This document shows positions 51,464-60,004 of a DNA stretch of 64,000 bases, in pieces (position 1 is the first letter of the stretch; every line of letters starts with the position of its first letter). The notes below the pieces were generated by a model. It was not told the origin of the DNA. It did not search any database and saw only the letters and a program-made list of their open reading frames with translations. This DNA is from Candidatus Omnitrophota bacterium (GTDB lineage Bacteria > Hinthialibacterota > Hinthialibacteria > Hinthialibacterales > Hinthialibacteraceae), in NCBI GenBank assembly GCA_040755155.1, contig JBFMBP010000153.1, forward strand, positions 1 through 64,000. The letters are read 5' to 3'. The position numbers and the translations under genes are program-made.

Positions 51464-51901
51464 CTAATCCTCCATTTCCATCCATTTTTTGAATTCGCCG
51501 GAAAATTGTCTTTCATATTCGCAGTGTTCGGCGATAAATTCATTGGCGCCGATGAGTTTGGCGCAAAGGAGTTTTACAATAAATTCAGCTGCTTCGGGAT
51601 TGCGCCGGAATAAAAATTTGAGCCGAGATTTTTCCAGGCGGATCAATTTCGAGTTTTCGATCGCCGTCACAGTGGCGCAGCGCGGCTTGCCGCTTAAGAT
51701 GGCTATTTCGCCTACGATATCGATGGGAGTGATTTCCGCAATGAAAACAGGAGGCGGTTTTTTTTCCAATTCCACTTTTAGTTTTCCTTCCACCAAAAGA
51801 AAGGCGCACGTCCCCGGCTCGCCCTGGCGCATCAGAACCTGGCCTTTGGCCGCTTCGACGATTTCATTTTCCGACTCGAACAAAAAATAATTCGTCATCA
51901 T
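51464..51901 (-). CDS. Stand-alone cyclic-nucleotide-binding-domain protein, copy 2
   Basis: The product is 145 residues with the same single CAP_ED domain as the next gene: VLMRQGEPGTCAFLLVEG, DIVGEIAILSGKPRCATVTA and EAAEFIVKLLCAKLIGANE. Identities to 50912-51361 run the whole length (RQGE.GTCA, VGE..ILS..PR.ATVT, KLLCAKL..ANE), which shows a tandem duplication. The Arg of the phosphate cassette is kept in both, so nucleotide binding is plausible. Confidence 0.85.
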   Translation of the reverse strand: MMTNYFLFESENEIVEAAKGQVLMRQGEPGTCAFLLVEGKLKVELEKKPPPVFIAEITPIDIVGEIAILSGKPRCATVTAIENSKLIRLEKSRLKFLFRRNPEAAEFIVKLLCAKLIGANEFIAEHCEYERQFSGEFKKWMEMED

Positions 51902-52099
51902 CCAAACATCCGAAAAGATATAATTTAGATTGCGGCAATAAAAACCTTGAACGCATCGTACGCTTCGTTTTTTTAATCCTATAATGGAAATCTCTCGTTG
52001 TCTATTTATATAAGCGGGATGGCAGGGGAAAACGGCGCTTGATTTTTTTCATTTCTTCGGGTTTATTGCGCAAACGAATAAAGATGGAATGAAGAAGCA

Positions 52100-52759
52100 A
52101 TGTGCGCCAAGACCATTTATCATTATACGCCGGAGATGGACGAACAACTCGTCTCCCCCGGAAGCATCGACGAAAAACTGGATTTCGAGAAAATCTTCGG
52201 AAATCGCCATCCGGTGGAAATCGAAATCGGGACGGGAAAAGGACGCTTCATCCTCGCCGAATCGAGACGGCGGCCTGAAACGAACTTCATTGGCATCGAA
52301 CGGTCGTTGAAATGGATTCGCATCGCTCTTTGGCGCGCCGCCCGCGATCCCCGGCCCAACCGTTTTTTTCTATGTTTGGATGCTGATTTAGTAGTGAAGC
52401 TGCTGACGCCGCCTCGTTCGATTGCGGCTTATCACGTCTATTTTCCCGATCCCTGGCCCAAAGACCGTCATCGCAAGCGCCGGCTTTTCAATTCCCGGCT
52501 CTTGGAGAAAATGGCGGAGACGCTGGTAGCGGAGGGAAGGCTTTTGTTGAAAACCGATCACGCTGAATATTACGCCGACGCCCGCCAGCGTATTGACGGC
52601 AGCGGTTTATTTTCGCTTATGGAAGATAATGTTTCCAACGAGATTATCGAAGATAGGGAGGAAGCCCCGGACTCCGCGACGCATTACGAAATCAAGTTCC
52701 GCCAAGAATCCCGCCCCATCTACTCCGCTGCCTATCAAGTAGTAGCGGCGTATTCGTAA
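52100..52759 (+). CDS. trmB: tRNA (guanine-N7-)-methyltransferase
   Basis: The product is 219 residues, a full-length TrmB. The SAM site is VEIEIGTGKGRFILAES, then FIGIER, and the signature VYFPDPWPKDRHRKRRLF and LLLKTDHAEYY are unmistakable for the enzyme that methylates N7 of G46 in tRNA variable loops. The ribosome site is weak (AAGAAG). It lies alone between the cyclic-nucleotide-binding genes on the other strand and a strong promoter for the next gene. Confidence 0.95.
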   Translation: MCAKTIYHYTPEMDEQLVSPGSIDEKLDFEKIFGNRHPVEIEIGTGKGRFILAESRRRPETNFIGIERSLKWIRIALWRAARDPRPNRFFLCLDADLVVKLLTPPRSIAAYHVYFPDPWPKDRHRKRRLFNSRLLEKMAETLVAEGRLLLKTDHAEYYADARQRIDGSGLFSLMEDNVSNEIIEDREEAPDSATHYEIKFRQESRPIYSAAYQVVAAYS

Positions 52760-52800
52760 AATACAACTACATATTTGTAAATATATTTGACAGAATCAAA

Positions 52801-52829
52801 TTGGCATTTCTGTAACAACGAGATATAAT
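52801..52829 (+). promoter_or_regulatory. Near-consensus sigma-70 promoter
   Basis: TTGGCA at 52801-52806 and a perfect TATAAT at 52824-52829 are separated by exactly 17 bases, with the gene start at 52876 preceded by AAGGAGG. It is one of the best promoters in the window. Confidence 0.75.
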
Positions 52830-52875
52830 TCAAGATAGGAGGGTTTGAAAACGCCAACGAAAGGAGGCGGTGATC

Positions 52876-53322
52876 ATGTTAGGCCAAATCTCTTGGATCA
52901 AGCCTACCGACGTGCCTGTCGAATTGTTATTCTGGTTTCTCATCGGGATAACGCTAGCCGTACTAGCGATTTTATATATCTGCCGGCGATATGCCTATTT
53001 CAAAAAAGTGCAAATCCTTCAAGAAGAAATGAAGGCGTTGGAACTGGAAAATGGCGAGAGCCAGACGCTGGAAAGTCTCGTCAAGCGGTATATGCTGAAC
53101 GAACCGGTTGAAATTCTCTATTCGCTGCGTCTGTTCGACGACTTGGCGCTGAAAGAGATGGGGCGCATTCTTGGTAGTCCGCTTTCTCAGGAATCGAAGA
53201 AAAAGTACATCGATATGCTCTATCTGATTCGGCAAAAGACCTATTTCCCCGGCGGCGCGTATTCGCAAGCGCCGGTATCTTTCGATCCTTCCGATCTGCA
53301 TTCGGCGCTGCCTTCCTACTAG
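52876..53322 (+). CDS. Small membrane-anchored protein of unknown function
   Basis: The product is 148 residues from the ATG eight bases after AAGGAGG; a GTG two codons earlier is too close to it. One transmembrane helix (VELLFWFLIGITLAVLAILYICRRY, residues about 15-39) is followed by a short coiled-coil-like stretch (FKKVQILQEEMKALELENGESQTLESL) and a cytoplasmic helical domain. No family is recognised. The strong promoter and ribosome site imply high expression. It converges with the NagX-like gene. Confidence 0.7.
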   Translation: MLGQISWIKPTDVPVELLFWFLIGITLAVLAILYICRRYAYFKKVQILQEEMKALELENGESQTLESLVKRYMLNEPVEILYSLRLFDDLALKEMGRILGSPLSQESKKKYIDMLYLIRQKTYFPGGAYSQAPVSFDPSDLHSALPSY

Positions 53323-53364
53323 CCGCAGTGGCGGGCCGCCATTCGCTTCGAGTTAACCCTGCGT

Positions 53365-54507
53365 CTATATTTTTATAAAAATCCTTTTGCAGTATAGGAT
53401 GGATGTTGCACCCAACCAGAAGAGGACGAACGCTATCGCGTAAAGCAGAGAAGCGTTGACGGGGGAGGTCCAGGGAGCGAAGAGATTTTGCACGATCCAG
53501 GAAATCGCATCCATCCGCGCCTCGCCCTGACCGATGGAGATCATTCCCAACAGCTCGCCGCCGATGCTGGAGAGAACGTACACGAATATGGCGTTGCTGC
53601 CGAAAACCAGAAAAGGAACAGCCCATTTTCGGTAGCCAAATACGTCGATAATCAGATAGAAGAAAGCGAGTAAATGAAGCGCCAGCCCGGCGGTGAGAAA
53701 AACATAGGGAACGGTCCATAGGTTTTTGTTGAAGGGCATCCATGCCGTGAGGATATACCCAAGCAGCAAACAGGCGTCGCCGGAGAGAAAGAGGCCGATC
53801 AAACGGCTTTTTTCTTCCTGATGGGAGCGCAGCCAGGTCCCCGCGAAATACCCCAATAACGTCGTAACAATGGCGGGCAAAGTGCTAAAGACGCCCTCCG
53901 GATCGAATCCGGCGGCGGGAGCGTTGGGCCATGTGTGTCCGCCGAGAGTATGGTTGTCGATCCACCAGCAGAAGTTGCCGACGGGTTCGATTACGCCTGC
54001 GCCATAGCCGGGAACGGGGATGAAAAGCATCCCGATCCAATAGACGGAGAGCAACGCGAAGGCTGACATCCATTGCCAAAAGGGAGACAATCCGATAACG
54101 ATCCACCCAACGGCGAAATAGCAAATGGCGATGCGCTGGAGTACGCCGGGGATGCGGATGGTGTGGAGATCGAAGTTGCCCAAGGCGTTCAGAAACAGGC
54201 CGAGAGCGAAAATGATGAGGCTGCGACGGATGAGTTGCCGGATAAGCGGCGAGTTGTCGCCGCCGCTTTGCAGGCGTTTGGCGAAGGAAAAGGACATGGA
54301 GACGCCGACGATGAAGAGAAAGAAGGGAAAGATGAGATCGGTGAACGTGCAGCCGTTCCATTTCGCGTGTTCCAAGGGCGAGTAGATATGCTCCCAATCT
54401 CCGGCGTTATTGACCAGCACCATCGACATCATGGTAAATCCACGAAATGCGTCGAGGGAAACGAGCCGGCCTTTTGGGTAGTTGTTTTGAATCTGCGCTT
54501 CGTTCAT
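53365..54507 (-). CDS. Membrane acyltransferase-like protein (NagX/HGSNAT, DUF5009)
   Basis: The product is 380 residues from an ATG ten bases after GGGAG; an upstream in-frame start adds 23 residues without a site. The start GRLVSLDAFRGFTMMSMVLVNNAGDW is the family hallmark, followed by FPFFLFIVGVSMSFSF and HTIRIPGVLQRIAICYF. About ten transmembrane helices follow. The human relative acetylates the terminal glucosamine of heparan sulfate across the lysosomal membrane; bacterial members (NagX) occur with N-acetylglucosamine genes. It probably transfers an acyl group to a periplasmic sugar, but the acceptor is unknown. Confidence 0.85.
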   Translation of the reverse strand: MNEAQIQNNYPKGRLVSLDAFRGFTMMSMVLVNNAGDWEHIYSPLEHAKWNGCTFTDLIFPFFLFIVGVSMSFSFAKRLQSGGDNSPLIRQLIRRSLIIFALGLFLNALGNFDLHTIRIPGVLQRIAICYFAVGWIVIGLSPFWQWMSAFALLSVYWIGMLFIPVPGYGAGVIEPVGNFCWWIDNHTLGGHTWPNAPAAGFDPEGVFSTLPAIVTTLLGYFAGTWLRSHQEEKSRLIGLFLSGDACLLLGYILTAWMPFNKNLWTVPYVFLTAGLALHLLAFFYLIIDVFGYRKWAVPFLVFGSNAIFVYVLSSIGGELLGMISIGQGEARMDAISWIVQNLFAPWTSPVNASLLYAIAFVLFWLGATSILYCKRIFIKI

Positions 54508-54729
54508 GTAAAAGTTGCTCCCTTCGTCATTCGTTGAAAATTCATTATTGATAATCCCCGCCGATTCTTTTATCAAGACGCCTATGGCGAAGATTTAAGC
54601 GAACCGAATACGGATTTTCGCTGCTTTTTATTACAATTTAATTCATGCGTCAATTGGAGTATACTAATCGCATAACTTTTGGGTAAATGCAACTCGTTCG
54701 GCAACGGATAAATAAGGAGGTTTGCGCCG

Positions 54730-54957
54730 ATGATTATACAAGCGGAAATTGGCGTAGATGGCGTCGTGAAGGTGAAAGATCCTGAATGGAGAGGGAAACA
54801 GATATCTATATCGATACGCGATCAAGAGGAGCCTGAACTAGCCAAAGAAACGGATTGGGAAGCCATCAAAGAAATTTTACATAAAGCCGATGCGCTGGAT
54901 TTTCCCCGGCGAAGCCATGAAGAAATTATTAGAGATTTGCATGAGCTGAGAGGGTAA
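54730..54957 (+). CDS. Small acidic antitoxin-like protein, toxin partner not found
   Basis: The product is 75 residues with a strong ribosome site (AAGGAGG). The N-terminal half is a predicted beta region (IIQAEIGVDGVVKV...ISISI) and the C-terminal half is an acidic helix (EEPELAKETDWEAIKEIL...EEIIRDLHELRG). Such architecture is usual for antitoxins paired with PIN-type toxins. The 250 bp downstream hold no convincing toxin gene, only an unlikely 70-codon frame. It may be an orphan remnant or an unrelated small regulator. Confidence 0.5.
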   Translation: MIIQAEIGVDGVVKVKDPEWRGKQISISIRDQEEPELAKETDWEAIKEILHKADALDFPRRSHEEIIRDLHELRG

Positions 54958-55216
54958 GAACCTATTCTTTGGATCGACCTTTCTTTGACGTCCTAATCCT
55001 AAAATCGCCATTTTCATCCACTCCATTCTCTTTCCCGATCAATACTTACCCCATTTTTTTAAACGATTATAAATTGCAAAAATGGAAAAATGCGGTAATA
55101 TCAACCGCCTTCTTTAACGGAGAAATGCCCTTAGAAATGCTGCTACGGGTTGGAGAAATTCGGCTGGGTATAGTAATCTAGCCAATAATCAATGGGAAAT
55201 ATACGATCCTAAAAAT

Positions 55217-56599
55217 ATGGAATCGCGCCTAAATCTTCCTTTGGAAAATCCATCGCCGTCTCCAAGTCAGAAAACGGGGACGGCATCCTCATTGATGGCG
55301 GATGCAAGCCATCCCTGGGATGTTCCCTGGATATGGATATCGTCTTTGCTATTGTTGGCGATCATTCCCCGATTGTTATGGGCTTTCGCCGATCATCCCC
55401 GGCCTTTTTCGGATATGGAGGATTATTACCTTTGCGCCGTCAATTATCTTAAAGGCGGCCATTTGGCGCAGGACGAGGAGCATTTGGCGTACCGGGCGCC
55501 GTTGTATCCCTTATTCATCGCCGCTTGTTGGAAGATGTTTCCGGGCAATCCACTGCTGGCGGTGCGGATCGTACAAGCGATTTTGGGCGCCATATCGGCG
55601 GCGTTGCTTTATGCGCTTTTTCAGCGGATGCTGCGGCCTTTGCAAAAAGAGAACCGCCATATTCTCTTGCGGCATCCCCGCATCATTCCCTTTTTCGCCG
55701 CGTTGACATTTTCCTGGATGGCGGATCAGATTTTCTTTTCGTCGGTATTGCTATCGGAGACGTTGTTTATTTTTACGCTTTTGATTTGGGCGAATTTGGG
55801 CGTCCGTTGCGGCAATTCCTGCCGGATGGACGTATTGTTTTTGTTTTCCGTTTTAGTAGGCGTTATGACGTTGATCCGCCCCGTAGCGATTTTTTTTCTG
55901 CCCATCGTTGCGTTTAAGTCGCTGCAAGCGATTCCCCGCCCTCAATGGCCGCGGCGGATTTGGCTGCCGATGTTCGCCTGGACAATCCCCATCGTTCCCT
56001 GGTCGATTCGCAATGCAATCGTATTGAAAGCGTTCGTTTTGTTGACAACGAATTCGGGAGTGAATTTTTATCTTGGCCACAATCCTCAATTCGGCTATTA
56101 CGACCACGGCGCCAAAGAAGCCGTAAGACGGGAATTCTTGCGGACGAATGAGCCGAATGAAGTATTGGAGGATCGCTATTTTTTAACCCAAGGCATGAAA
56201 TTCGCCTTGGAACATCCGCAAGCGCTGGTTGCGCGAACTATATGGAAACTCTATTTTCTTTACCTTCTCGATAAAGAACCGTGGCCATGGGAGGAATACA
56301 ATCAAGGAGAAGGCATGAGATTGGCGGGCGGCGCGCAGTGGCCTTTAATCTGGTGGAATCCATTTTTTCTACTGATGGCGCTGGCGGGGGGGGCTTACGC
56401 ATGTATGCGCAAAATCCAGCACGGATTTTGTTTGTCCGTGGTGGGTTTATATACGTTTTCTTGCCTGATTTTTTTCGCCCGTACTCGTTTCCGGCTGCCT
56501 TTGGAACCGTTTTTGTTGATCTATGTTTGGCTAGGCATTGCATCGCTTGCCGATACGGCGGTTTGGGGGTATGGTAAGATGATGAAAAGAAAGGGCTGA
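55217..56599 (+). CDS. GT39/PMT-like membrane glycosyltransferase
   Basis: The product is 460 residues with about 10 hydrophobic segments. The first loop contains ADHPRPFSDMEDYYLCAVNYL, with the aspartate pair typical of GT-C enzymes. YRAPLYPLFIAACWKMF follows, as in ArnT/PMT relatives. A late periplasmic loop has NSGVNFYLGHNPQFGYYD. It would use a polyprenyl-linked sugar and modify a periplasmic acceptor. No ribosome site is clear for this ATG, so a later Met (MADASHPW) is possible. It is independent of the glycan cassette. Confidence 0.75.
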   Translation: MESRLNLPLENPSPSPSQKTGTASSLMADASHPWDVPWIWISSLLLLAIIPRLLWAFADHPRPFSDMEDYYLCAVNYLKGGHLAQDEEHLAYRAPLYPLFIAACWKMFPGNPLLAVRIVQAILGAISAALLYALFQRMLRPLQKENRHILLRHPRIIPFFAALTFSWMADQIFFSSVLLSETLFIFTLLIWANLGVRCGNSCRMDVLFLFSVLVGVMTLIRPVAIFFLPIVAFKSLQAIPRPQWPRRIWLPMFAWTIPIVPWSIRNAIVLKAFVLLTTNSGVNFYLGHNPQFGYYDHGAKEAVRREFLRTNEPNEVLEDRYFLTQGMKFALEHPQALVARTIWKLYFLYLLDKEPWPWEEYNQGEGMRLAGGAQWPLIWWNPFFLLMALAGGAYACMRKIQHGFCLSVVGLYTFSCLIFFARTRFRLPLEPFLLIYVWLGIASLADTAVWGYGKMMKRKG

Positions 56600-56657
56600 T
56601 TTCTTCATACCGCCTGGGTATGAAGCATCATGAGTTGCAACAGGGAGAAATGGCAGC

Positions 56658-57368
56658 ATGTCGTCCAGCCCCCGCGATCTTTATATTCCCGCCGATTGTT
56701 GGAAAACCATCGTAGACGCCGTAGCGCCAAAGCCTCGGGGAATGGATCCCGCCTTCGTGAAGGCGGTAGAGCCGTTCCGACGTTACGCTGCGACCATCAC
56801 CGGCGAAATCGGCGAATCCATCCAACGCTGCCGGGATCACTTGGAACGTTTTCTCGCTTCGGCGCAGGAAACCGTAGCGGCGGAATCGGGCGCGATTCCC
56901 GAACGGTTAGGCCGTCCCAAAACCATTCCTTATGGACAAGAATCTCTCCCTTTTCAAATCTTCAATTACCGTGGAACGGACAGCGTCAATATCCGCGAAG
57001 ACAGGCTGGCGGCGCTGCTTACACAATACGATTTATTTCTCGAAACCATGAAATTCATGGAGAGAAAAGTGGAAGAAGGCGATTTGGGGATTTTGAGAAA
57101 CAGCTTTCTTTTCGTCCATAAACCATTGCATCAAGCGGCGGAATTGATGACCGCCGCCATCCATAAGATGCCGGTAGAAGTTACGACGAAGATCGGAGAA
57201 CCCGCCGATCCTCATTATGTTCACATCGCCGGCGTTGAGGCATGCGAAGATATCCCTCCCGCCTGCATCTGCCGGATATTGAAGCCGGGATACGTATTCG
57301 AAGGCCGAGAGATTCAGGAAGGGGTTGTGATCGTAGCGGACAAGAGAACCTCGCCTTCTTTAGGTTGA
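56658..57368 (+). CDS. GrpE-like protein (divergent nucleotide exchange factor)
   Basis: The product is 236 residues. The C-terminal 70 residues resemble the GrpE beta domain: GEPADPHYVHIAGVEA, then PPACICRILKPGYVFEGREIQEGVVIVADK. GrpE normally has a long N-terminal coiled coil of about 60-90 residues. Here residues about 60-170 are helical (AATITGEIGESIQRCRDHLERFL and ALLTQYDLFLETMKFMERKVEEG) but do not show a strict heptad pattern. A DnaK partner gene is not in the window. It may exchange ADP on a DnaK relative. The start ATG is ten bases after GGAG. Confidence 0.5.
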   Translation: MSSSPRDLYIPADCWKTIVDAVAPKPRGMDPAFVKAVEPFRRYAATITGEIGESIQRCRDHLERFLASAQETVAAESGAIPERLGRPKTIPYGQESLPFQIFNYRGTDSVNIREDRLAALLTQYDLFLETMKFMERKVEEGDLGILRNSFLFVHKPLHQAAELMTAAIHKMPVEVTTKIGEPADPHYVHIAGVEACEDIPPACICRILKPGYVFEGREIQEGVVIVADKRTSPSLG

Positions 57369-57626
57369 CCGAGAATTACGCAACCCGATCCGTACGCCAT
57401 TTTTTTGCGGCGATTTTAACGTTTTTTCCCTCATATCCCACATCATGGGGAAAATAATTCCTCCTTCATTTATAGCCATCCTGCCTTTATACAGCGATTT
57501 TTACATCGTCTTAATAAAGAATATTTCTTATAACTTACTTATATTTAAGGACTTGAAGAAATAAAATCTTTTTTTCTCCGCCTAAAGGCATCCTTCATTC
57601 TTGTTTTGGCATAATGATTGTTATTA

Positions 57627-57804
57627 AGGAGACTGGGTGCTGTAGAGAAGGATGTAAGGGAACTTCGACGGAAGAATTCGAGTGAACTGCCGAGGTGACC
57701 GAACAACCTTCGGAGTTTCGAAGGTTGGCGTTGGCGGAGCTGACCAACAGCCTTCGGTAACTTAAAGGCCGGGAAACAAGCGGAGCTTGCGACCGGTCTT
57801 TTTC
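57627..57804 (+). ncRNA. Candidate structured RNA with terminator, upstream of the phosphate transporter
   Basis: The 178-bp region shows dense secondary structure and no ORF. AACCTTCG-GAGTTT-CGAAGGTT (57705-57726) is a perfect hairpin. A GCCTT/AAGGC stem (57750-57769) overlaps the 5' arm of a terminator (57765-57804: nested GGCCGG/CCGGTC and CAAGC-GGA-GCTTG, then TTTTTC). The two stems are mutually exclusive. A TGACCGAACAACCTTCGG unit recurs as TGACCAACAGCCTTCGG. Six GGA triplets occur, some in loops, as in CsrB/RsmZ RNAs. The remainder of 57369-57626 and 57805-58060 shows no gene. Confidence 0.45.
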
Positions 57805-58060
57805 TTTATACCCGCTATGCTACCGTACAAAACCGGCGTATCTTGTCTCTTCCCGTCAGACGATTAAACTGTTAGAAATTTGTTAGAATTTATTTTAGGC
57901 CATACCACACTATAGGCATATTTTTATTACCTCATTAAGCTCGTTTGTAATTCCCCGAGCGAAGGAATGAATGCAATCCCCAATACTTTCCGAAAATAAC
58001 TTTAATGGGGACGCTTGTATCGAGATTCATAAGCTTCATAGATGCAGAAAGAGGAAAAAC

Positions 58061-59617
58061 ATGTCGCTCTATTTTTATCTAGCAGGCGCGATCGCCATTG
58101 GAATGCTCATCTGGAATACGATCGAAGTAGGACGCAATGACGCTACGAATGTAGTCAACGCCGTCTTTGGATCGCGGGTATTGCGGAGAAAGACAGCCGT
58201 TTATCTTTCGGGAATCGCCGTCATTTTCGGCGCATGCGCCGCAACGCCGGTTATGGAAACGGCGCGAAGCGGCATTTTCGATCCCGCTACTATTCCCGTT
58301 TTGGAGGATTGTTTATCGATTTATATCGCCGTTTATTTGACGAATACCGTTTTACTTTACTCCTTCTCCGCTTTTGGTATGCCCATCTCCACGACGGCGT
58401 GTCTGGTCTTCGCGTTGTTGGGCGGAGGCTATGCGATAGGCGGGGCGGAATCGGTAAAATGGGCGAAAAGCCAGGAAGTGGTTCTCGCCATCCTATGTTC
58501 CATCTTCATCAGCGGAGCAGCCGCCTTTTTTATCCAACGGGCGTTTCGCGGCGCTATGGGCCGCCAATGCGACGATCCGGAAAAAGTAAATTTGCACGGC
58601 CCCTGGATCGGGGGACTCTTGCTGACAGGCCTGGTTTATTTCGTGTTAATGAAAGGCATGAAAAATGTCGATTTCGTGAAATTTCTGCGAAAAGCGACTT
58701 TCGACGAGTTCGGAGCGCCTCTTGTCCTCTTTTCATCCTGGGCGGTTATGGCTTCGTTCGTTTGGCTTCTGCTTCGCATTGGCGGAGACGCCATCCGGCG
58801 CAAACTTTTTGGAGGGATGGCCGTGTTAGGCATGTTAGCCACCGCCTTCGCCTTCGGCCAGAATGACTTGGCGAATTGCGCTTCGCCCGGCATAGCGGCA
58901 TGGATGATTATCAAGGAAAAGCACTTAGCCTATAATTCGAATGTTCCTTTATGGTTCTTGCTTCTTTGCGGCTGCCTGTTGGCGATGGGTATGGCCACTC
59001 GCAATGCGCAGCGGGTTACGCGCGCCGAAGTCAACACCGGCAGCCAGGGAGACGTCGTGCGACTCTATGCGCCGCGATGGTGCGTGGGTTTGGCGAAATT
59101 CCTATTGCCCAAACAAAAAACGGACGCCTTGGCGCCGCAGCCGGTGCTGGACGAATCCCACCGGAAATTGCAGCATTACGACGCTTTGCGCGCCGCCGTC
59201 ATTACCTCCATTTCCGGCAGCGTCATCGCTTTCGCTTCAGGCCGGGGGCTGCCCGTATCGACGACCTACGTCGCCTTTGCGGCGGTAATAGCGACGGGAT
59301 GGGCGGATCGCATCTTCGCGCGCGGCGACGCCGTATTGAAAATGGGACGTACGATTTGGGTCGTCTTCTGCTGGTTTTTCTCCGCTTTTCTCTCCGCCGT
59401 CATTACGGGAATGGGGGCGCTCGTCATCAGTCGATTTTATACGATAGGCATCCTGGTTTTACTAGCCATTAATCTATTGGTTCGTTATTATATGGATCAA
59501 CGCGCAAATCGGCAGGAAGAAATTTTGCAGTTGGAAGCCGCCGAGAGAAAGAAAGCGATCTATGGCGAGTTGGGCGAGCATCACGTTATCGCTTCAGAAA
59601 TGGATGACGAGCATTGA
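58061..59617 (+). CDS. pit: Pit-family inorganic phosphate transporter
   Basis: The product is 518 residues from the ATG seven bases after AGAGGA; the frame opens 90 bp earlier. The Pit signature occurs twice, as VGRNDATNVVNAVFGS near the N-terminus and AFGQNDLANCASPGIAAW near residue 270, each ending the first helix of an inverted repeat. About ten or eleven membrane helices and a long central cytoplasmic loop are expected. It takes up phosphate with metal ions, driven by the proton gradient. The structured RNA lies 256 bp upstream. The gene ends before a repeat-rich gap. Confidence 0.9.
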   Translation: MSLYFYLAGAIAIGMLIWNTIEVGRNDATNVVNAVFGSRVLRRKTAVYLSGIAVIFGACAATPVMETARSGIFDPATIPVLEDCLSIYIAVYLTNTVLLYSFSAFGMPISTTACLVFALLGGGYAIGGAESVKWAKSQEVVLAILCSIFISGAAAFFIQRAFRGAMGRQCDDPEKVNLHGPWIGGLLLTGLVYFVLMKGMKNVDFVKFLRKATFDEFGAPLVLFSSWAVMASFVWLLLRIGGDAIRRKLFGGMAVLGMLATAFAFGQNDLANCASPGIAAWMIIKEKHLAYNSNVPLWFLLLCGCLLAMGMATRNAQRVTRAEVNTGSQGDVVRLYAPRWCVGLAKFLLPKQKTDALAPQPVLDESHRKLQHYDALRAAVITSISGSVIAFASGRGLPVSTTYVAFAAVIATGWADRIFARGDAVLKMGRTIWVVFCWFFSAFLSAVITGMGALVISRFYTIGILVLLAINLLVRYYMDQRANRQEEILQLEAAERKKAIYGELGEHHVIASEMDDEH

Positions 59618-59699
59618 TGCTAATTACTAACTATGGCGCCTTACATCTTTTTCTATTTATAACTCATGTTACTCTCAATGGAAAAAGAGGAATGGTTTG

Positions 59700-59860
59700 C
59701 GCCGCTTATTGAATCACGAAAACAGGAAAAAAAAGAAAAACACGAAAAAGGAATCCATTCCTAAACCCGCCGTTGAAACGGCGGGCTATTACCGTTTGCC
59801 CCTTTAAAGGGGCATTTGGCAATAGCCCAGCCTTTCAAGGCTGGGATGAGAAATTTCGTG
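59700..59860. repeat. Composite repeat: CACGAAAA tract plus three palindromes
   Basis: A GATTGAATCACGAAAA-type tract (59700-59750) precedes three palindromes: CCCGCCGTTGAAACGGCGGG (59766-59785), GCCCCTTTAAAGGGGC (59798-59813) and CCCAGCCTTTCAAGGCTGGG (59826-59845). GGGCTATT and AATAGCCC flank the central one, giving a cloverleaf-like fold. Neighbouring 59618-60004 holds nothing else. Confidence 0.7.
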
Positions 59861-60004
59861 AAATACGAGTTACTTTTTTTTTGCGATTCAAAAACGCAAC
59901 AGAACCGTAACAGATTAATTATTAGTGTTTCATAAGAGTAACGATATTGCCTCCTCTTCGTAATGTAATTGTCTTTTAGGAATAATCGAATAAGAGGTTC
60001 CGAG

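Noticed and set aside
51358-51543. 61-codon frame between the two cyclic-nucleotide-binding genes
   Set aside because: It has no ribosome site, overlaps the end of the upstream gene in another frame and has an atypical composition.
54969-55181. 70-codon frame after the antitoxin-like gene, considered as its toxin
   Set aside because: No ribosome site and no PIN, RelE or other toxin motif.
59700-59860. CRISPR array
   Set aside because: The palindromes differ from each other and are not regularly spaced direct repeats with unique spacers.
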